From the NCBI RefSeq assembly GCF_017498545.1, contig NZ_CP071793.1, forward strand, positions 1,674,001 to 1,738,000: a stretch of DNA of 64,000 bases, written 5' to 3'. Both the position numbers and the translations under genes were made by a program. Below are positions 28,301-37,197 of the stretch, in pieces. Under the pieces are notes generated by a model. The model worked only from the letters and a program-made list of their open reading frames with translations, made no database searches and had not been told where the DNA came from. The stretch's first letter is position 1. Each line of letters starts with the position of its first letter. This DNA comes from Sulfidibacter corallicola. Its GTDB lineage: Bacteria > Acidobacteriota > Holophagae > Acanthopleuribacterales > Acanthopleuribacteraceae.

Positions 28301-29797
28301 GTGATCCAAATTCGGATTCTCCTGGTGCGTTTCCACCGGAAAAGCCGAAAGCGCGTCCAAGGCCTGGGTCAATTGATTTTCGGCAATGTGCGATTGAACC
28401 CGCCCCTGAACGTTCAGGAATTCGATTTCCCGTTGCAGGGGGCGAAAGACGGGAAGTGCCTCTGCCGGCAGGTTTTGAATGTGCATCGACGCCGTGTCGA
28501 AATCGCCATCCAAAGTGGCGTCGATGATGGATTTGATGAAGTCCTCGAAGGGTGCCGTGAGCTTGGAAGAATGGAGCACGTTGTTTTGGGTGGCGACCGC
28601 GTAGAGCCGGACCTCCGTGTTCTCGGGTTCTTCCGCGAGGGCCAACTTGAAGTCCTCCATCGCTTTGCGCGTATGCCCCGTGCGCAGCCGGGACATGGCG
28701 CTGGCGAAATGGGTCCGCTGGTTCCGGCTCAGTTCATCGCGCACGTCCTGCAAGGCCTGGATCACTTCGAGCTGTTGCGCACTGGAGAAAAGCTCCGGAT
28801 GCTGCCGTTTGCTCAGGACATCCAGTGCCAGATGGGCGTCGTGCAGTTGCTTGTGCGCCTTGTCCCGCCGCGCCTGGATCATGAGCCGCTCGGGATCGGT
28901 CATCGCGAGGTCCAGCCGTTCCAGGTGACGGTCGATCCGTGATTGGATCTCGCCCGGGTGTGTGTCGCGAGGCGGTTGGTCGGGGTTCCCGACCACCAGG
29001 GCCGTGACGATGCCTTGGGTTCCCACCGTCAGGTTACGGAAGGGTGCGGCTTCGAGGTAGGCTTGGTTTTCCAATTGCCGACGCCCGTCGTTCGTGCGGC
29101 AAATCGGCAGCGGTACACCCGTGAGCAATTGGTGCAGGTAGTTGCCCATGCGCAGGAAATCTTCCCGATTGCCTTGCTCCAAGTCCTTTTTGTTCAAGAC
29201 GTTCCAGTCGATGACCGTCAAGTGGCCCTCGTGCCAGAACAGGTTGCCCAACTTCATGTCCGAGTAACTGGCCTGTAGGTCACCGTGCAGCATCTCCAAC
29301 ACGTCGGCCAACTGCCTTCCGATCCGCAGCACTTCGCGTTCGTCGAAAGGCTTTAGCCGGCGCTGGGTCAGGGTGTCGTCGAGCGCCATCCCCGGCGCGA
29401 GGGTCATCACGAAAAAGGGGAGGGGAGTGGCGGCTTCTCCGGGTTTCGCGGGATACGCGAGGGTGCCCTCGTCGATCACCCGTGGGATATGGCGGCTCCT
29501 GCGCCGGGTCTCCACCTGTTCGAAGTGGCGCAGGGTTTGGATCTCGGTGAGAAAGGTCGATTTGAGGGCGTGATCCAAGTCCGGTTTGCTGCATTTGAGG
29601 GCATAGGCGCGGTCCTGGGAATCGACGACGTGGAACACGACCGCCGTCGCTCCGGGCAGACCGAGCGGTTGGGTCACGCGATAGGTGTTTCGGGTGGTCG
29701 AGATCGTCGTGCCCGCCTTGATGGCGAACGAGGCGGATGCCCGTTCACTGGGTTGACGATCGGCGAGGGCTTTGGGGGATGCGGTGGTCTGCTGCAT
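25397..29797 (-). CDS. Serine/threonine-kinase-like protein fused to a long helical region
   Basis: This 1466-residue protein begins with a kinase domain (about 35-290). The glycine loop is degenerate, but Lys68 (YALKC), an alpha-C Glu near 85, the catalytic-loop core Asp180-Met-Lys-Leu-Gly-Asn185 and the metal-binding Asp197 (IDWN in place of DFG) are present. The usual HRD triad reads YSD. Retained K/D/N/D residues suggest activity, with atypical regulation. After residue ~310 the protein is TPR-like and coiled-coil helix to the end. No membrane segment is visible. The ATG at 29797 follows the tubulin-like A stop at once; a TTG at 29803 is an alternative start. Likely roles are phosphorylation of the tubulin-like or scaffold proteins. 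Confidence 0.85.
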   Translation of the reverse strand: MQQTTASPKALADRQPSERASASFAIKAGTTISTTRNTYRVTQPLGLPGATAVVFHVVDSQDRAYALKCSKPDLDHALKSTFLTEIQTLRHFEQVETRRRSRHIPRVIDEGTLAYPAKPGEAATPLPFFVMTLAPGMALDDTLTQRRLKPFDEREVLRIGRQLADVLEMLHGDLQASYSDMKLGNLFWHEGHLTVIDWNVLNKKDLEQGNREDFLRMGNYLHQLLTGVPLPICRTNDGRRQLENQAYLEAAPFRNLTVGTQGIVTALVVGNPDQPPRDTHPGEIQSRIDRHLERLDLAMTDPERLMIQARRDKAHKQLHDAHLALDVLSKRQHPELFSSAQQLEVIQALQDVRDELSRNQRTHFASAMSRLRTGHTRKAMEDFKLALAEEPENTEVRLYAVATQNNVLHSSKLTAPFEDFIKSIIDATLDGDFDTASMHIQNLPAEALPVFRPLQREIEFLNVQGRVQSHIAENQLTQALDALSAFPVETHQENPNLDHLPPLEEKRNDLQARLNRLVRCWENGTKALSRGHWQEASEHFAKTLRDDDFHAHAKACLAQSVLGCYLERKSREDRYDEIHEHLQRGLVQEPVKRMFETRTAEHLRARLAMMIEANQPLSDLEAAWHQLTCYPEHRPEHAEKNAALSRRLAQLAEREAEACIECLRAHPTSDAFQQNDEALSRLPFLEGNKLESFRTTLRDWAQAIERTYIELSHRPLWQRAETLQELLKRPVFDHWVYEGETSAAIRARLDALLAREREAIRKARSAFRQHPDIGEHTCADALADIDAKGWAALEEGAAWQEELFQVKEALHFLAHPPEMLSLDQLEAAKTHRALLSKATVNPLSDAHNASVANLEWTFLDHYFQKERPDDFLERTTQKLEAYLEIGEVIESDAAKARLQERTRALRQVIDFNTAIEKASRAQVKPNQSALKKEILQRTQRQDLISQLCDTVWIDPRTETLESSLKHRFKSSWNAIYYRTSAKIRQLHAETINRTLGEFENLIQENEAPARQFQSDCEAQYEYYLLLKALAPHLENLEHDRSDLAAVLSIDWLADYLAGHHLQVRNRDGTPKSIASLLSELQARSLDRPVLQWFFEYLKWEQSYVEALMQTDEDPETVLRTIERFGYDQRAQCLRDRCDLAIAVHKLVDDHGYRSESDSPVRYHRLQQLREDLERERERIRKSQGPPSLLAKVERRIQELQEERRNTLDKWASHLTMRKQNVFEALSQDPLSVPCEEVAQLKTDIEELNGLASERATSLMAGLPKLSKLADRSTKDLQRKVNRIQYLVMQDYLETGKVRPYLEIEMTYSGIEPNATQSYLEKAKRAYQELQDACRRETNPLNSLLTIQRTHGDFPELHQKLFIEHLREKIKKNKLNLQNLFLSCAADPKGYKLRCLAEALKSECRSELRSRTPTAFTRTIISSLEHCLNQANDHGLHILFNIHATVTRLVEFGFHYPKEKVSSTDRK

Positions 29798-29799
29798 GG

Positions 29800-32700
29800 T
29801 CAAACCAGCGCCAAGCGCTCGACTTCATCGGCCAGCATCAAATGGAACAGGTCTTCGAGGTCGGTTTTCAAACCCTGTTCCATCCGTTGCAGGTAGCCGC
29901 CGAGTGACTCGTCCAAAAATTGGTGGATACGCTCGATGTTGGCCGCCTCGTCTCCGGATTCCGCTTCCCGAGCCAGCAAAATGCCTTTCAGGTGGTTTTC
30001 CTCAATCGGCGTGTTGGGGGCGTGCAAACCGCCGCAACGGCAATCGTTGCGTTTGAAGACGAAGGTGTCGATGGCTTCGAACAGATCCGGCATCCGTTCC
30101 TGGGGTTGGGTCAACCATACGTGTTTGGCGCCGAATCGCATGCCCCGAAACTCGGTTTCCGGCATCTTCAGCGCATAGAGCGGCAGGCCCTCGTCGTCCT
30201 TGTCGCGCACGATGAGGCCGTAGACCAGGGCACGCAAAAAGTGACGGACCCAGGGACGGTGCTCCAGAATGAAGGTGATGCGTGTGGAGAAGGTCCGCCT
30301 GCTCTTGTTGCGTTCCTGCAACCGATCTTCGTAGTGGACCGCGTGGACTTCGGCCGGGAAGTTGTGGAGCAGGGTGCGGTTGGCCGGGTACTCCATGTAG
30401 GCTTTTTTCAGTTCTTCATAGAGTGCCAATGACGGCAATTCGATCACGTCCTGGGTGTTGACCAGGGTGGCCTTGTAGGTATTGCCGCAGGAGGTCAACT
30501 GGGCGTCGTCCTTTTTGGCACCGCTGTGACGCCGAACGCCCAAGGCAACCTGTTCGAAAAAAGGTGCATCGCCCTCGATCCGGCCGCACTGGATCGAAAG
30601 GTAGTTGGCCGGCTCCATGTGCGGCGGTGTGCGGCGCAGGCGAAGCAGGGGGCTGCCGTGAAGGTGGAAGGCGTCGGCCACGTCATCCGGGGTTTGGTCC
30701 ATGAGGCGCTTGGCCACGGTTTCTTCTTGGGCCAGGGTTTCGAAGGCATCCTTGGTGATGTCGAGGAGGAGGCGTGCGCGGGCCTCGATGGAGTCCAAGT
30801 GTCGATGTTTCTCGCCTCGAAACGGTTGCCGGCCGACGTGGAGCATCACCTCGCCTCGATCAACATCGATCGACCAGTGACTCTTGCGGAGCAGTTGGTC
30901 CAGGTAGTCATCGGCCCGTCGACGGTACAGCAATTCTTCGTAGGCCTTGTTGGTGATTTCCCGTTGGACCGGCGCCAACTTCGCCGCATGCTCGCGACGG
31001 GCGATGACGCGATGACGAGCCGCTTGAATGCGGGCGTAGATCGAGGTCGTCTGGTGGTCTCCGAGCACCAGGGAGGTGCTCCAGTTTTTGAAGGCGGCCA
31101 AAAGGTCGTTGGTGACTTCGAGAAGGTCTTCCGTAACCAGGCCGACCATGTCCCAGAGGAGTTCCTGTTTTTCGGCTTCGAGCAGGGCCTCGGCGGCGGC
31201 GAGGTAGGCCGTTTGAGAGGTGAAGCCCGAGCGTTCCAGGAAACCGAACTTCTCCTTGTCGCGCGTCATTTGGGCGCGCGAGGCTTGCGCCTCGTGCCGC
31301 AAGCGGTCCAGGGCGCCGATCCCGCCGCGGTATTGCCTGACGGCACCGAGAAACAGGCCGTAGCGTTCCAGGCTCCTGGTGAGTTCCCTCAGAAAAGCCA
31401 AGCCGTAGCCCAGCTTGCCGCCCCGGGCGATGCGCGGTTCGGCATCGCCGGTGCCGTTGAGGAGTTCGAGGCATTGGTGCGTCAGGCACTGGGAGAACCG
31501 CAGCTTCTGGATGCCGCGATAGCGTTCCAAAGCCTGACGAAACTTGCCGCCGCGCGCGAGCCCGTCGTCACCGGTTCGCCCCAGGTACTCGGCCCGGTAG
31601 TGGTCCACCTCGCGGATGATGCGGTCGTAGTCGAGATTGGGCTTGCGTTTGAGTTCCTTCGACGTCTTGACCTTCTGGCGAAGGCGATTGTCGATGAGCA
31701 TGGCGCTCACTTCCAGGCGGACGTCCGAAAAATCGGCGTCGTTCATGTCGGGTTCGATTTTCCGCAGCAAATCCAGCGTCTCGCGACTGGCTTCCTGCTC
31801 GACCAACACGGACGAGCGGTCACCACCCTGATCCAGGATGGTGAGGACTTCTCGAAGGTACAGGGTGCCGCGTGCGCCCTCCGCCGTACGTGGGTTGTTC
31901 ATGAACTCTCGGGCCTCGTCCGCACCGCTCGCGTGATCCCGTTCGCGGTTTTCGTTGTCGGCGAGCCGCTTGGGATTGCCGGACACGTCCATCTCGGGAG
32001 AGGTGAGCGTGACCAGGAACTCCAGGGCGAGGGTGCAGGCGTGCTGCTCGATGATGTCGTTGAGCGGTAATTTGAAGGCGTAGGTGCCCAGGGTACTGAA
32101 ATAGGCGGTGCAGTCGTTTCGATTCAACTTCTGCATGACGTTGGTCGCATGTGTCGCCTGGTCCTTGCCGGCATGGTCGTCGATGAAGGTCAGAATCGCG
32201 TCGGCCAGGGAGGGGTAGACGCCGTATTTGGCGTCGACCGTTTCCAGCGGATTTTTTTCCCGGCCGGCATCGACCAGGTAACAGAGGTCGAACAAGCGCT
32301 GGCGAACCGGTTCGCGCAGTTCGCTGAACGCCGCATTGAGGTTGTAGTCCATGGGGTATGCACGGTCACCGAACACGGTCAGAAACCGGCTCAGTTCCCG
32401 CAGGGTGGCAAATGCGCGGGCCTTCATCCCCAGATCGTTGCCCCCGGCGAAGGTACTTTGAAACGCCGCCGGGAGGACGAAAAAGCCACGCATGGTGAAC
32501 CGGTCACCCAAGGTATCGCGGGCGATGGTTCGGGTCAGGTGGGCCACGTCGATCGCCATGCCGGACCCGGTTCCCCCGGAGAGCGACGCCACGATCGCGA
32601 TCTCCATCGAACCGCGTTCGTGCACCTCGGCGCGAATCGATTGAAGCGCCTCCTGGATGGAGGAAAACAAATGGGACGAGGTGGGGCTGGCCTCGAGGCT

Positions 32701-33099
32701 CTTGAATACGGCCATGCGGCCGAAGGGCCTCATCTGACCGGCGCCTTCCTCCAGGTCGTAGGCCGCGGCCGGCAAGCTGGTCAGATAGGTTTTGGCCTGC
32801 AACCACTTGGCGATGTGCGGATGGGCGGATTCGGTCACGATTTCGCGCACGATGTTTTGGATGTTGCCGCCCATGTGCCGGAACTCGCCCGCATCCAGGC
32901 GAACCCCTTCCACCACGATGGGCTCTTCCTCGCGAGGCTTGGGCGAGGATTCCGTCATCTGGGGTGCGGTATCGAAGGCCAGCAGTTTGACCTCCTTCGG
33001 AAGGGTACCCTGTCCCTCTTCCAGCAGTTCTTTCTTGATATAGGTGAGCACCCATTGACCGGTGCCACCCAGGCCGATGACCAGTGTGGGTCTAGACAT
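29800..33099 (-). CDS. Tubulin/FtsZ-like GTPase-family protein A
   Basis: The ATG at 33099 has an AGGAG site, giving 1099 residues. The frame is open further upstream, but the conserved beta strand and glycine loop begin at once (TLVIGLGGTGQWVL, residues 5-18), so this start is firm. The tubulin signature GGTGSG lies near residues 171-178, followed by MAIDVAHLTRT. The rest is long, helical and without a recognised catalytic motif. There is no signal peptide or membrane segment. The overall plan is like protein B, so the operon carries two divergent paralogues, one soluble and one membrane-anchored. Bacterial families of this size, near vWA genes, have been proposed to form GTP-dependent filaments at membranes. 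Assembly and GTP use are unproven here. Confidence 0.85.
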   Translation of the reverse strand: MSRPTLVIGLGGTGQWVLTYIKKELLEEGQGTLPKEVKLLAFDTAPQMTESSPKPREEEPIVVEGVRLDAGEFRHMGGNIQNIVREIVTESAHPHIAKWLQAKTYLTSLPAAAYDLEEGAGQMRPFGRMAVFKSLEASPTSSHLFSSIQEALQSIRAEVHERGSMEIAIVASLSGGTGSGMAIDVAHLTRTIARDTLGDRFTMRGFFVLPAAFQSTFAGGNDLGMKARAFATLRELSRFLTVFGDRAYPMDYNLNAAFSELREPVRQRLFDLCYLVDAGREKNPLETVDAKYGVYPSLADAILTFIDDHAGKDQATHATNVMQKLNRNDCTAYFSTLGTYAFKLPLNDIIEQHACTLALEFLVTLTSPEMDVSGNPKRLADNENRERDHASGADEAREFMNNPRTAEGARGTLYLREVLTILDQGGDRSSVLVEQEASRETLDLLRKIEPDMNDADFSDVRLEVSAMLIDNRLRQKVKTSKELKRKPNLDYDRIIREVDHYRAEYLGRTGDDGLARGGKFRQALERYRGIQKLRFSQCLTHQCLELLNGTGDAEPRIARGGKLGYGLAFLRELTRSLERYGLFLGAVRQYRGGIGALDRLRHEAQASRAQMTRDKEKFGFLERSGFTSQTAYLAAAEALLEAEKQELLWDMVGLVTEDLLEVTNDLLAAFKNWSTSLVLGDHQTTSIYARIQAARHRVIARREHAAKLAPVQREITNKAYEELLYRRRADDYLDQLLRKSHWSIDVDRGEVMLHVGRQPFRGEKHRHLDSIEARARLLLDITKDAFETLAQEETVAKRLMDQTPDDVADAFHLHGSPLLRLRRTPPHMEPANYLSIQCGRIEGDAPFFEQVALGVRRHSGAKKDDAQLTSCGNTYKATLVNTQDVIELPSLALYEELKKAYMEYPANRTLLHNFPAEVHAVHYEDRLQERNKSRRTFSTRITFILEHRPWVRHFLRALVYGLIVRDKDDEGLPLYALKMPETEFRGMRFGAKHVWLTQPQERMPDLFEAIDTFVFKRNDCRCGGLHAPNTPIEENHLKGILLAREAESGDEAANIERIHQFLDESLGGYLQRMEQGLKTDLEDLFHLMLADEVERLALV

Positions 33100-33191
33100 A
33101 CAAACTCCTTGGCGATCGTTCGGTTCTGCGATCTCTTCTTGGAAACCGGCACGGCCCCTCGGGGCGATCTCGGTTCCCGGGCGATGGGGAC

Positions 33192-35285
33192 TCAGCGTGT
33201 GCCGGATTCGTAGCGCACGAGAAAGGGTGCACCGTCGAGTGAGGCGGCGGTGCCGTCGGTCAAGACGCGCGATTCCAGAAGGACCTCTTTCTGCGGGCCG
33301 CGCGCCGAAACCACGATTCCGCCCAAGGCATCGGCTTGGGATCGAATGGCGAGTTCGTGGATGTTGGTGCGGGCCGGAAGATCCTTCGCCTTCAACACCA
33401 TGCGATGGCGCCATTTTCGCGAGATGGGAATGGGATACTTCCAAAAGCTGCCGTGTTGTTCGAAGGTCAGGGTGCCCACGAGCGGAAATCGCACGGTGCG
33501 GTAGGTGCGCCATACCGCACCCGACAGCCCGGCCAGCAGGAGCAGCACCACACAACCCAATTGGACGAGATGCCATGGGGTGAGCACCACCTCGACCGAA
33601 GGTGTCGGTGCCGTGGGCAACGAGACGATGTACCGCTGTTTGATGAGGACGGGGTCCAATTTGGGGTCGAGCCGGTAGGTTCCCGGCGGCCACCACGGCA
33701 GTGCCACGCTCCCGCCCAGGCGATGCGGTTCCTCGCGCAGGAGAGGCACCGCCGTGCGGTGACCGTTCGGGTGCACCAGGTCCATGGTGAAAAACGCGTC
33801 GTGAGTCAGGCTGTCCAACGGCACGGGTTGACCCGCCTCGTCGCGAAACTCCCAGGTGAAGGGCTGGGTTCTGCGGGTGAACATCCAGAATCCCCACAGG
33901 GGAACCGCAGGTGGGTTGGGCAGGATGGGCTGCGCCCGAACCCCGTCACCGGAACCGACCTTGAATTTGGCGTAACGATCCCGGTAGATTTCGATCGGGT
34001 GACCCTGGTGGTCGAGAGCCCCTACCAGGATCTCGGCGCGATAGGTGCCTTCCCGTTCCAGGGACACCGGCACCACCGTTTCGAACAAGCCGGGATCCTC
34101 GGATGCGGCGGCTTTCATCGAGACGCGATCCTGAACCGCACCGTCGGGATCGACCAGGGCCAATTGAAGGCTCAGCGGGTAATCGGGATGCTCCACGACC
34201 GGTTGGCCGAGGTCGTCGATGACTCGGTAGCGAATGCGGGTGCGTTCGGTCCTGCGCAGCCGTTGTTGCGCGTGGGGCGATTCGAGTGCGCCTCGAACAA
34301 AAAACTGCTTCACGCGAACCTGGACCTTGTCGCCGAAATGCGTCTTGCGGATTTTCCAGAGACCGGGCGTGGGCCTTTTGATCAGTACCGTCTCGAGGTT
34401 GGGGCCGACCCGGGTCACTTCCATCCGCGTTTCGTCCAGCGGGTCGGTTTCGTTTGGTGGATAAAAGAGCACCCCGTGATCGGATTCGGTTTTGAAGACA
34501 TTGAGCACCACGGAATCCAGATAGGGTGGGATGAACCTGTTCTGGCCTGGCAGCCAGTTGTCCCCACAGATGCTCAGGGCTTCGCAAAGCCGGGAATACA
34601 CCGATTCGGCATCCGATTGATCCAACTTTTCCGCATGCCCCCCGGTGACCCGAGCCCAAAAGGGACCGTACTCGTCCCAGTAGTCGCTCCCTGCCGCGTT
34701 CAGCCCGAACACCCATATCGCGACATCCTCCAATTCCGTTTGGATCAGATCCGCCAACTGCGCCTTGTACTTTTCCCGAATATCTCGATAACCCACGAAC
34801 GCCGGGCGACCGTCGGTGATGATGATCATTTGGCGCACTCGCTCCGGATCGCCGGGAAGCCGCCGAAAGTGTTGGGTTCCGGTTCGCAGGGCCCGCATCA
34901 TGCGGGTTTCGCTCGAGTCGCGGTACAGCGATTCGGGCTCCAGTACCTCGCGGAGCCGGGCGATGGAACGGTCGGTCACCGAGGTGAACGGCAAGGATAC
35001 CCATACCGAGTCACCAAAGCCGACGACGCACAACCGGTGGACCACCCGGCTGGTACGCTGGTCGTTGTAGAGATGATCCAGGATCATGCCGATCATCTGG
35101 TTCCGCATGTTGCTCGGGTCGTTGGGCGGCAGTCTTTTTCCGTGGCCGTGAAACCGGGACATGCTGCCGGATTGATCGACGGCCACCAACAGGTCGAGCC
35201 CGGGTTCCGCTTTCCCCGATGGGTTCCAAAAAAGGAGGGCGGCGAGGCACCAGGCCATTTTTGTCCAACCGATTCCAGGTTTCAT
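33192..35285 (-). CDS. Secreted, membrane-anchored von Willebrand factor A protein
   Basis: This 697-residue protein has a start at 35285 with GGAGG upstream. Residues 1-26 are a signal peptide. The vWA domain follows with the MIDAS motif D37-Q-S39-G-S41 and a later TDGRP loop. A large beta-rich middle is followed by one transmembrane segment (about 570-592) and a ~105-residue tail that should be cytoplasmic. The tail (SARG...L.DG..FLVRYE) has the look of a small beta sandwich, perhaps FHA-like, though that is weak. vWA domains bind ligands through a divalent metal. The gene heads the block, 92 bp before tubulin-like gene A, so it may sense or bind an envelope ligand and signal to the cytoplasmic GTPases. 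Confidence 0.88.
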   Translation of the reverse strand: MKPGIGWTKMAWCLAALLFWNPSGKAEPGLDLLVAVDQSGSMSRFHGHGKRLPPNDPSNMRNQMIGMILDHLYNDQRTSRVVHRLCVVGFGDSVWVSLPFTSVTDRSIARLREVLEPESLYRDSSETRMMRALRTGTQHFRRLPGDPERVRQMIIITDGRPAFVGYRDIREKYKAQLADLIQTELEDVAIWVFGLNAAGSDYWDEYGPFWARVTGGHAEKLDQSDAESVYSRLCEALSICGDNWLPGQNRFIPPYLDSVVLNVFKTESDHGVLFYPPNETDPLDETRMEVTRVGPNLETVLIKRPTPGLWKIRKTHFGDKVQVRVKQFFVRGALESPHAQQRLRRTERTRIRYRVIDDLGQPVVEHPDYPLSLQLALVDPDGAVQDRVSMKAAASEDPGLFETVVPVSLEREGTYRAEILVGALDHQGHPIEIYRDRYAKFKVGSGDGVRAQPILPNPPAVPLWGFWMFTRRTQPFTWEFRDEAGQPVPLDSLTHDAFFTMDLVHPNGHRTAVPLLREEPHRLGGSVALPWWPPGTYRLDPKLDPVLIKQRYIVSLPTAPTPSVEVVLTPWHLVQLGCVVLLLLAGLSGAVWRTYRTVRFPLVGTLTFEQHGSFWKYPIPISRKWRHRMVLKAKDLPARTNIHELAIRSQADALGGIVVSARGPQKEVLLESRVLTDGTAASLDGAPFLVRYESGTR

Positions 35286-35779
35286 GGTTCCTCCGACGAC
35301 GCAGTTTTCGCGCGATCCGTGACACTTTCGTGTTCGCGAGAGGAAGACCCCGATCGGTCGAGAGGGTTTAGCGGGACGCGGGAAAGAGGCGACGGATGTT
35401 CGGGGTCGTCGGTGGTCGGCTGGTTGGTCCGGGTTCCGGTCACGAAGATTTTTCGTGAGAGAATGGTGATGGGTAATTTGCTTGTAGGTGAAAGTTTGTT
35501 GTCGATAAAATAAAGCAAATTTTTAACAGGTTGATGTTGGTTGGTATAAGAGAGAATTAATATATTTTCCAAAAATGCTAAACCTGTGAAGCGACCTCCA
35601 GTCTTTACGGGCAAACCTTGCCACCCCGCCACGACAAGACCGGGGCGTGGCGTTCGTCGATCCGTGGAGCGACGCGACGAACCCCCTGTCCACTCCGGAA
35701 GAGATCAACGTCAACCCTTGCGTAACCATATCAACTACATGATTTTACGTGTTTCTGCGAGAAGCCGAATGGGAGAAAG
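35286..35779. promoter_or_regulatory. Divergent control region between the vWA/tubulin block and the sigma-factor block
   Basis: About 495 bp separates two divergent operons. The stretch 35505-35585 is strikingly AT-rich for this genome (for example AGAATTAATATATTTTCC), the natural place for promoters in both directions. I cannot pick a unique -35/-10 pair. If the ECF sigma factor at 35780 controls itself, its site should also recur in front of the vWA gene. Confidence 0.5.
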
Positions 35780-36421
35780 ATGTCAATGGAGCACTTGCTG
35801 ACAGGTTTACCCGGCTCCCCTGAGTACCCGACCCTTCGCGACCAACTCACCCTTTTTTACAGTGAAGGTTACCTGCACCGGTTTTTTCGGAAGCGGGGGT
35901 GTACCCATCATGAATGTGAAGACTTGACCCATGAGGTCTTTTTGAGAGTTTGCAAATCCTTGAATACGTTGAAAAAAGCCGGTTCCGTCAAGTCCTGGGT
36001 CTACACGATCGCCCGCAACGTGTTTGCGGACTATCTCAAGAGCACCAAGGGAAAATGCACGCGTGACGGCGAATCGGTAAAAATCGTTTCACTCGAGGCG
36101 GAGGACGGTCCCGGTTCCACCGATTCCCTTCCGGAACGCGTGGCGGCCTCCCGTTCACCGACTCCTGAAGAGGCGTTGTTACAAGGGGAAGAGCAGGCCA
36201 TGAAACAACACCGCCTGAAGCTGTTGAAAACGGCGATCGAACAACTGCCGACCCAACGTCGTCACGTGATTCTTTTGCGGTATTATCAGCAGTACTCCAT
36301 TCTAGAAGTTGCGGCCATCAAGAAATTGAGTCCGGGTGCCGTGAAGGCGACCCAAAGTCAAGCCGTTCAGCAACTCAGGGAAAGACTGGGTGACGAATTT
36401 CAGTTCGACATCGACATGTGA
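35780..36421 (+). CDS. ECF-type RNA polymerase sigma factor
   Basis: This 213-residue protein has the two ECF domains. Region 2 (about 25-90) contains CEDLTHEVFLRVCKSL and the -10-contacting helix SVKSWVYTIARNVFADYL. Region 4 (about 150-205) has QLPTQRRHVILLRYYQQYS and a helix-turn-helix ending in AVKATQSQAVQQLRERL. An acidic linker of about 50 residues separates them. GGGAGAA lies just before the ATG; a second ATG two codons later is possible. It is followed directly by a zinc-finger anti-sigma gene and a CHAT protease gene, so it most likely directs its own operon and perhaps the divergent tubulin block. Confidence 0.93.
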   Translation: MSMEHLLTGLPGSPEYPTLRDQLTLFYSEGYLHRFFRKRGCTHHECEDLTHEVFLRVCKSLNTLKKAGSVKSWVYTIARNVFADYLKSTKGKCTRDGESVKIVSLEAEDGPGSTDSLPERVAASRSPTPEEALLQGEEQAMKQHRLKLLKTAIEQLPTQRRHVILLRYYQQYSILEVAAIKKLSPGAVKATQSQAVQQLRERLGDEFQFDIDM

Positions 36422-36438
36422 AGAAACGAGGAGAGATT

Positions 36439-37197
36439 GTGCCCCCCAAACCTTCCATCAACGAAGCTTTTCGGGAATTGGCTTCGCTCGATCATATGGC
36501 ACCCGGCGACGATCATCCGGACGAAGAGGTCCTGGTGGATTACGTGGATGGCTTGCTCGACGAATCGGAGAACGAGACGGTCGCCGAACACTTGAGCCGG
36601 TGTCCGTCGTGTTCGAAAACGGTGCTGTACCTCGGCAATGCCGCCATCCCATCGTCGCCGGATCCCGCCTCATCGAGTCCCGCGGCCGAGACCGCGACCG
36701 TCGCGCCGTCGGTCGCGGAACCGTTGCGTCGAGGGAAGGGAGGGCGTCCGTGGATTCCGGTCATGGCTGCGGCGGTGGTGGCCGGCCTCGCCTTGTTGGC
36801 GGGCTACTTCTACGGTGCAAGTGCACGCCCGGCCGCGGCCTATCCGGTAGATCTGTTCGCGATGGAGACCTGGGAGGTGCGCGGGCCGGATTCGGTGAGC
36901 GTCGCGACACCGAGCGACAAAACACCCTACCTCGTGTTGAACCTCAACACCAATCCCGAACGGGAATACGACAGCTACCGCGCCAGTCTCTACGTGGAAG
37001 CGACGCCCTTGGGCGGAGCCTTGTTGGAGCAGGAACTCTTTTATTTGAAGAAAGACGGCTATTTTTCCATGATCGTGCCCACCCGTCGGTTACCGGAAAA
37101 CCACTACCGCATCGTAATCACGGGGCATGCCGATCGCGCCGACGCGAACCCCGTCTCCTTGGCCAATTTCACGTTCAAGGTCCAACATGCGCCCTGA
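36439..37197 (+). CDS. Membrane anti-sigma factor with zinc-finger (zf-HC2-like) domain
   Basis: I choose the GTG at 36439 because GAGGAG lies five bases before it; a GTG at 36418 overlapping the sigma stop has no such site. The protein has 252 residues. The N-terminal domain carries His26 and the H51-x3-C55-x2-C58 motif typical of zinc anti-sigma factors that clamp ECF sigma factors. A Pro/Ser/Ala-rich linker leads to one transmembrane helix (about 104-126) and a ~125-residue beta-rich outer domain, which may sense envelope stress. It follows the sigma gene, as expected for a cognate pair. The outer domain is not recognised. Confidence 0.9.
   Translation: MPPKPSINEAFRELASLDHMAPGDDHPDEEVLVDYVDGLLDESENETVAEHLSRCPSCSKTVLYLGNAAIPSSPDPASSSPAAETATVAPSVAEPLRRGKGGRPWIPVMAAAVVAGLALLAGYFYGASARPAAAYPVDLFAMETWEVRGPDSVSVATPSDKTPYLVLNLNTNPEREYDSYRASLYVEATPLGGALLEQELFYLKKDGYFSMIVPTRRLPENHYRIVITGHADRADANPVSLANFTFKVQHAP

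Noticed and set aside
25397-29797. A dead pseudokinase
   Set aside because: The HRD and DFG triads are altered, but the essential Lys, catalytic Asp, Asn and metal-binding Asp are all kept.
16672-33099. Calling the tubulin-like proteins cell-division FtsZ
   Set aside because: They are about three times longer than FtsZ, lack its linker and C-terminal peptide, and have no division genes nearby.
33100-33897. An N-terminal extension of tubulin-like protein A to 33897
   Set aside because: The extra residues are the shadow of the vWA gene. The ATG at 33099 has a good ribosome site and opens directly on the conserved glycine loop.
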